Made by a program: the position numbers and the translations under genes
Part shown: piece by piece, positions 7,740 through 9,547 of the stretch
How the letters are laid out: each line of letters starts with the position of its first letter
How positions within the stretch are numbered: position 1 is the stretch's first letter
From: JAGOUY01 sp964541725
Lineage (GTDB): Bacteria; Patescibacteriota; Patescibacteriia; 2-12-FULL-60-25
Length of the DNA stretch: 9,547 bases
Direction of reading: 5' to 3'
Assembly (NCBI GenBank): GCA_964541725.1
Contig: CAZIQG010000040.1
Coordinates: 1 to 9,547 of the forward strand
The notes under the pieces: model-generated
Seen by the model: the letters and a program-made list of their open reading frames with translations, nothing else
What the model was told of the DNA's origin: nothing
Database searches by the model: none

Positions 7740-7770
7740 CTGATGCCTAATCCCTGACGCCTGAGGCCTA
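7740..7770 (-). repeat. Right inverted arm of the four-helix-bundle unit
   Basis: Read on the - strand after TA: GGCCTCA, GGCGTCA, GGGATTA, GGCATCA, G. It matches the arm at 7324-7354 at 30 of 31 positions. It lies 21 bp after the stop of the four-helix-bundle gene. Confidence 0.9.
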
Positions 7771-7775
7771 TTCTT

Positions 7776-7822
7776 AAAATTGAAAAGACCACCCCGTATG
7801 AGCTTGCGCTTGGGATGGTCTT
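7776..7822 (-). terminator. Rho-independent terminator for the secreted-protein gene
   Basis: Read on the - strand, AAGACCA-T-CCC and GGG-TGGTCTT pair (7812-7822 with 7785-7794, one bulged base). A small inner AGC/GCT stem lies in the loop, and TTTTCAATTTT follows. It is 78 bp past the stop at 7900. There is no T-run on the + side, so direction favours the - strand gene. Confidence 0.75.
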
Positions 7823-7827
7823 CAGAG

Positions 7828-7873
7828 TCTGTCGAAGTGGGTCGATGCTCACGTGAGCGTCGTGTTCGACAGA
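7828..7873. repeat. 46-bp palindrome (REP-like or second transcription stop)
   Basis: The outer arms TCTGTCGAA (7828-7836) and TTCGACAGA (7865-7873) are perfect inverses. The inner palindrome CGATGCTCAC/GTGAGCGTCG (7843-7862) pairs over 10 bp with one G-U. CTGTCGAA-type arms are common in dispersed bacterial palindromes. It lies between the stop of the - strand gene and its terminator. Confidence 0.7.
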
Positions 7874-7899
7874 AGGGGCGAAGGGGCGGGAGGGGGTGG

Positions 7900-8853
7900 T
7901 CAGCGGCGGGTGCGGCCGTGACGCACGTGTCGCGCCCCACGACGGTGGGAGCCGTGGTGGGAGCGACCGTGCCCGTGCGCGGCGACCGCGCGAGCCGAGG
8001 GGAGACTCATTCGTGCCGGAAGGAGGTTGTGCACTCCTGAATTGAGATCGAGGGCATTGATAGACGCGCCCGGATCTCGCTCCGTCACCAGTCGCTGATT
8101 GATATACCTCCATTCACCCTGACCGGTTCGGCCGTACATCGTCACCACCGCTTGCGCCCATTCAGCGGTTCGCGGAATCAGGATGTCTGCCTGACGCCCG
8201 TTAGCCGTGCCAGGGCGCTCTTCGAGGTGATCGACCGGCTGGCCTCCATTGTTGGAGAGCTGAGGCCTCCACCAACGGCACCAGGTGCGCGTGTCTTCCT
8301 CCGACATGTTCTCGACGCGCACATGCGCGAGGGCGAGCGGCAGCACACAGATGCCTGCTTGTCGGTCGCCCTCCATCGTGTCGATGCCGACGAACCACAC
8401 CGGGAAATGTCGAACGCTGGGATCCGGAAGAGGGGGCGTCGAAGGCGCAGGGGTCGGCGGCTCCGGAGTCACGTACTCGGGCGGGGGGCTGTAGGGCCGC
8501 GGGGCGGCCTGGAGGCGAGCGAGCTGAGCTCGCTCGTGCTCTCGGAACACCCTCGCCCAGGCACCAGAGGGTGCCGGGGCGGGGCGGACGACCGGCGCAG
8601 TCGCCGGAGCAGCGACCACGACCGTGGGTCGGGGCGTCACGGGGTTGGCCGTGCTGCTGGCCAAGGCGGGAGCCTGCCGTTCGGGCGTGCACGGGATCCC
8701 GACGGTCACCCGACCGAATCGCACCCTCTGCTGCCCATTGATGCAGGGCGCGGGGGGGGTGGTGGCGGCCGGAGTGGTCTGCGCCGCCGCCGAGCGGGGC
8801 GCAAAGGCAGAACCGAGAGCGATGACGACGAGAAGAGCGAGGAGCTTGGCCAT
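7900..8853 (-). CDS. Hypothetical secreted proline-rich protein with a His/Arg-rich tail
   Basis: A 317-residue protein I do not recognise. Residues 1-24 form a classical signal peptide (MAK, hydrophobic LLALLVVIALGSAFA, then SAAA before Q25), so export and signal peptidase I cleavage are likely. C37 and C55 bracket a short predicted beta-hairpin (INGQQRVRFGRVTVGIP) and may form a disulfide. Residues about 60-148 are Pro/Ala/Thr/Val-rich and look disordered (EPPTPAPSTPPLPDP). A compact region from HFPVWFVGIDTMEGDRQAGICVLPLALA to about 285 holds C169 and C192, WCRWWRP, and several aromatic strands, and may be the folded functional domain. Residues 293-317 are almost all His, Arg, Gly and Ser. 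The start is supported by AAGGAGG 5 bp upstream and by the signal peptide. GC is about 65-70% in counted lines, well above the neighbours, suggesting acquisition or strong Ala/Pro/Arg bias. Overlapping ORFs in other frames lack these marks. Confidence 0.8.
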   Translation of the reverse strand: MAKLLALLVVIALGSAFAPRSAAAQTTPAATTPPAPCINGQQRVRFGRVTVGIPCTPERQAPALASSTANPVTPRPTVVVAAPATAPVVRPAPAPSGAWARVFREHERAQLARLQAAPRPYSPPPEYVTPEPPTPAPSTPPLPDPSVRHFPVWFVGIDTMEGDRQAGICVLPLALAHVRVENMSEEDTRTWCRWWRPQLSNNGGQPVDHLEERPGTANGRQADILIPRTAEWAQAVVTMYGRTGQGEWRYINQRLVTERDPGASINALDLNSGVHNLLPARMSLPSARAVAAHGHGRSHHGSHRRGARHVRHGRTRR

Positions 8854-8858
8854 GGCGG

Positions 8859-8865
8859 CCTCCTT
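8859..8865 (-). promoter_or_regulatory. Strong Shine-Dalgarno deciding the start at 8853
   Basis: On the - strand AAGGAGG lies 5 bases before ATG. It selects this ATG and frame over longer overlapping ORFs, one of which begins near 8980. Confidence 0.85.
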
Positions 8866-8877
8866 GGGGGAAATGAA

Positions 8878-8982
8878 GCGGCATTATGAGCCGCAGAATG
8901 TGGAAGAACGATCGCCGCGTGACCATCACGCGACGTTTTGCTCCGATCTCGGAGCGGGTAAACCGAGGGTGTGTCACCACCC
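8878..8982 (-). promoter_or_regulatory. Hairpin-rich 5' leader of the secreted-protein gene
   Basis: Four stem-loops follow one another in the predicted leader (- strand, 5' to 3'): 8982-8967 (GGGTG/CACCC), 8955-8940 (GCTCCGA/TCGGAGC), 8935-8913 (10-bp stem including one G-U, 3-base loop) and 8894-8878 (GCGGC/GCCGC). The Shine-Dalgarno follows the last one by 12 bases. CTCGG at 8967-8963 (read on the - strand) could instead pair with CCGAG at 8952-8948, which would break the second stem. This may be a cis-regulatory RNA; no known class is recognised. Confidence 0.5.
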
Positions 8983-9068
8983 GAAGTCAGCCTCCCTCCT
9001 ACGTGAGAGAAAATAGCTTCGCATGGCCATACAGTATTCGCCAAGACACACGTCTAGTCGAACAAACA

Positions 9069-9097
9069 AGGATACTCCAAAACCCAGCATTTGTCAA
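9069..9097 (-). promoter_or_regulatory. Promoter for the secreted-protein gene
   Basis: On the - strand TTGACA (9097-9092, 6 of 6), a 17-bp spacer and TATCCT (9074-9069, 4 of 6 to TATAAT). The predicted start is near 9062, giving a leader of about 209 nt. Confidence 0.75.
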
Positions 9098-9137
9098 GTA
9101 GGAAAGGAGATATTTTTGGCTAAGATAAAACATTTAG

Positions 9138-9240
9138 TAGGCCTCAGGCGTCAGGGATTAGGCCTCAGGTAGGCGAGAACAAAAGGGGAGGTTCACAGGA
9201 ATCTTGTTTCTGATGCCTCATCCCTGACGCCTGAGGCCTT
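9138..9240. repeat. Gene-less inverted pair of the heptamer arms (MITE-like hairpin)
   Basis: The left arm 9138-9168 (TA, GGCCTCA, GGCGTCA, GGGATTA, GGCCTCA, G) and the right arm 9210-9240 match as inverses at 28 of 31 positions, around a 41-bp spacer without an ORF. The arms are the same family as those at 7324 and 7740. The element sits between two divergent promoters and could act as a bidirectional transcription block. Confidence 0.85.
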
Positions 9241-9249
9241 TTCTCTATG

Positions 9250-9278
9250 TTGACAAAATCCCCATTTTCTGCTATCTT
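9250..9278 (+). promoter_or_regulatory. Extended -10 promoter for the gene at 9420
   Basis: TTGACA (9250-9255, consensus), a 17-bp spacer, then TGC-TATCTT (-10 at 9273-9278, 4 of 6, with the TGn extension). The predicted start is near 9285, about 135 nt before the start codon. Confidence 0.85.
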
Positions 9279-9339
9279 GCTTTGTTCATTCGCTGTCCAA
9301 TTTTGCGCATAAGTAAGCCACTTTTGCCCAAGATCGGAC

Positions 9340-9399
9340 CTCGAAAACTCGAGTACTAAACGTCAACCAACTCCTCGACGGCTGATTGCTGTTAGAGGA
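9340..9399 (+). promoter_or_regulatory. Two hairpins in the leader of the gene at 9420
   Basis: First hairpin: CTCGA/TCGAG (9340-9353, 4-base loop). Second: TCCTC (9372-9376) with GAGGA (9395-9399), and ACGGC with GCTGT (one G-U) around a TGATT loop. The second ends 8 bases before the Shine-Dalgarno. The stems are short and may be chance. Confidence 0.35.
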
Positions 9400-9407
9400 A
9401 AAAATCT

Positions 9408-9413
9408 GGAGAA
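9408..9413 (+). promoter_or_regulatory. Shine-Dalgarno of the partial gene
   Basis: GGAGAA, with GGAG ending 8 bases before the ATG at 9420. An additional GAGGA lies upstream in the hairpin arm. Confidence 0.75.
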
Positions 9414-9419
9414 CTAGTC

Positions 9420-9547
9420 ATGAAGAAGCTGATCGACACGATCGCTCGTTTTCTCAACACCATCCTCTCTTCGGCCTTTTCGGGAGTGGTCGAAGGGGGC
9501 GCTGAAGCGGCCATGGGGGTGGCTATGCTCGGTCGCGGCGCTCAGGC
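9420..9547 (+). CDS. Hypothetical protein, N-terminal 42 residues (cut by window end)
   Basis: The frame opens with ATG after a good promoter and Shine-Dalgarno and stays open to the window edge. The visible part begins MKKLIDTIARFLNTILSSAF, an amphipathic helix, and continues with a Gly/Ala/Val-rich stretch (GVVEGGAEAAMGVAMLG) that could be membrane-associated. There is no classical signal peptide with a cleavage site. No family is recognised. It is transcribed divergently from the secreted-protein gene. Confidence 0.7.
   Translation, partial: MKKLIDTIARFLNTILSSAFSGVVEGGAEAAMGVAMLGRGAQ

Larger units (their letters stand above)
7324..7770 (+). mobile_element. Candidate inverted-arm element carrying a four-helix-bundle gene
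   Basis: A 447-bp unit: 31-bp arm, 22-bp gap, a 113-codon IVP-family gene, 21-bp gap, and a 31-bp inverted arm matching at 30 of 31 positions. The interior gene is about 38% GC against about 50-55% for rpoC and uses AGA arginine codons several times, which rpoC almost never does. There is no transposase and no target duplication that I can see at the edges. Mobility is therefore an inference from arms, composition and the presence of another, gene-less arm pair at 9138-9240. Confidence 0.5.

Noticed and set aside
7310..7785. Target-site duplication flanking the candidate element
   Set aside because: The flanks (GTAGCTGC on the left, TTCTTAAA on the right) do not match.
8152..8889. A 245-codon + strand ORF opposite the secreted-protein gene
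   Set aside because: It lies in GC-rich DNA where stop codons are rare, is Arg/Gly-rich without domains, and has no Shine-Dalgarno. The opposite strand has a signal peptide, SD, promoter and terminator.
8201..8980. A 259-codon - strand ORF in another frame
   Set aside because: It overlaps the secreted-protein gene out of frame, includes the hairpin leader, and has low-complexity Arg/Pro sequence. It reads as a shadow.
8706..9044. A 112-codon - strand ORF across the leader
   Set aside because: It runs through the structured leader into the coding region out of frame, with poly-Arg/Pro and Ser content typical of spurious GC-rich ORFs.
7324..9240. CRISPR-like array from the repeated GCGTCAGG-type units
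   Set aside because: There are only four copies, in inverted pairs and unevenly spaced, without uniform spacers or cas genes.
9282..9359. A 25-codon TTG-started upstream ORF in the leader of the gene at 9420
   Set aside because: The start would lie at or before the predicted transcript start and has no SD.

Overview
The window is bacterial chromosome. It holds two parts: a housekeeping block (positions 1-7363) and an accessory stretch (about 7324 to the end). The left part carries the 3' portion of rpoB, complete rpoC, a rho-independent terminator, a yebC-family gene and ruvC, all on the + strand. rpoB and rpoC encode the two large subunits of RNA polymerase. YebC-type proteins and the RuvC Holliday-junction resolvase are often neighbours in bacteria, but ruvA and ruvB do not follow here.

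The organism cannot be named from sequence alone. My best inference is a Patescibacteria/CPR-type or similar uncultured bacterium, with moderate to low confidence. The hints are core genes without visible Shine-Dalgarno sites, heptamer-built repeats at gene ends, a four-helix-bundle (23S rRNA IVP family) gene, and about 50-55% GC in the core-gene lines I counted. RpoB also lacks the large insertion that E. coli carries before the catalytic lysine motif.

From 7324 onward the character changes. An AT-rich (about 38% GC by hand count) four-helix-bundle gene at 7377-7718 sits between two 31-bp inverted arms that match at 30 of 31 positions. The left arm forms the last codons of ruvC. The same arms recur as a gene-less 103-bp inverted pair at 9138-9240. 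Between them, on the - strand, lies a GC-rich (about 65-70%) gene for a secreted, proline-rich protein. It has a strong Shine-Dalgarno, a long hairpin-rich leader, a good promoter and its own terminator. At the right edge a divergent + strand gene begins, with a consensus-like extended -10 promoter, a 135-nt leader and a Shine-Dalgarno; its product is not recognisable.

The most interesting signal is the inverted-arm/four-helix-bundle unit. Its layout (ORF of the IVP family in the loop of a long potential stem) resembles the intervening sequences of some bacterial 23S rRNAs, but it sits in a protein-coding neighbourhood. A second repeat type, a 9-bp-stem palindrome, lies in frame inside yebC and adds a loop to the protein. 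Short heptamer repeats precede yebC and possibly ruvC. Together these suggest a genome colonised by several families of short repeats, some tolerated inside or at the ends of essential genes.
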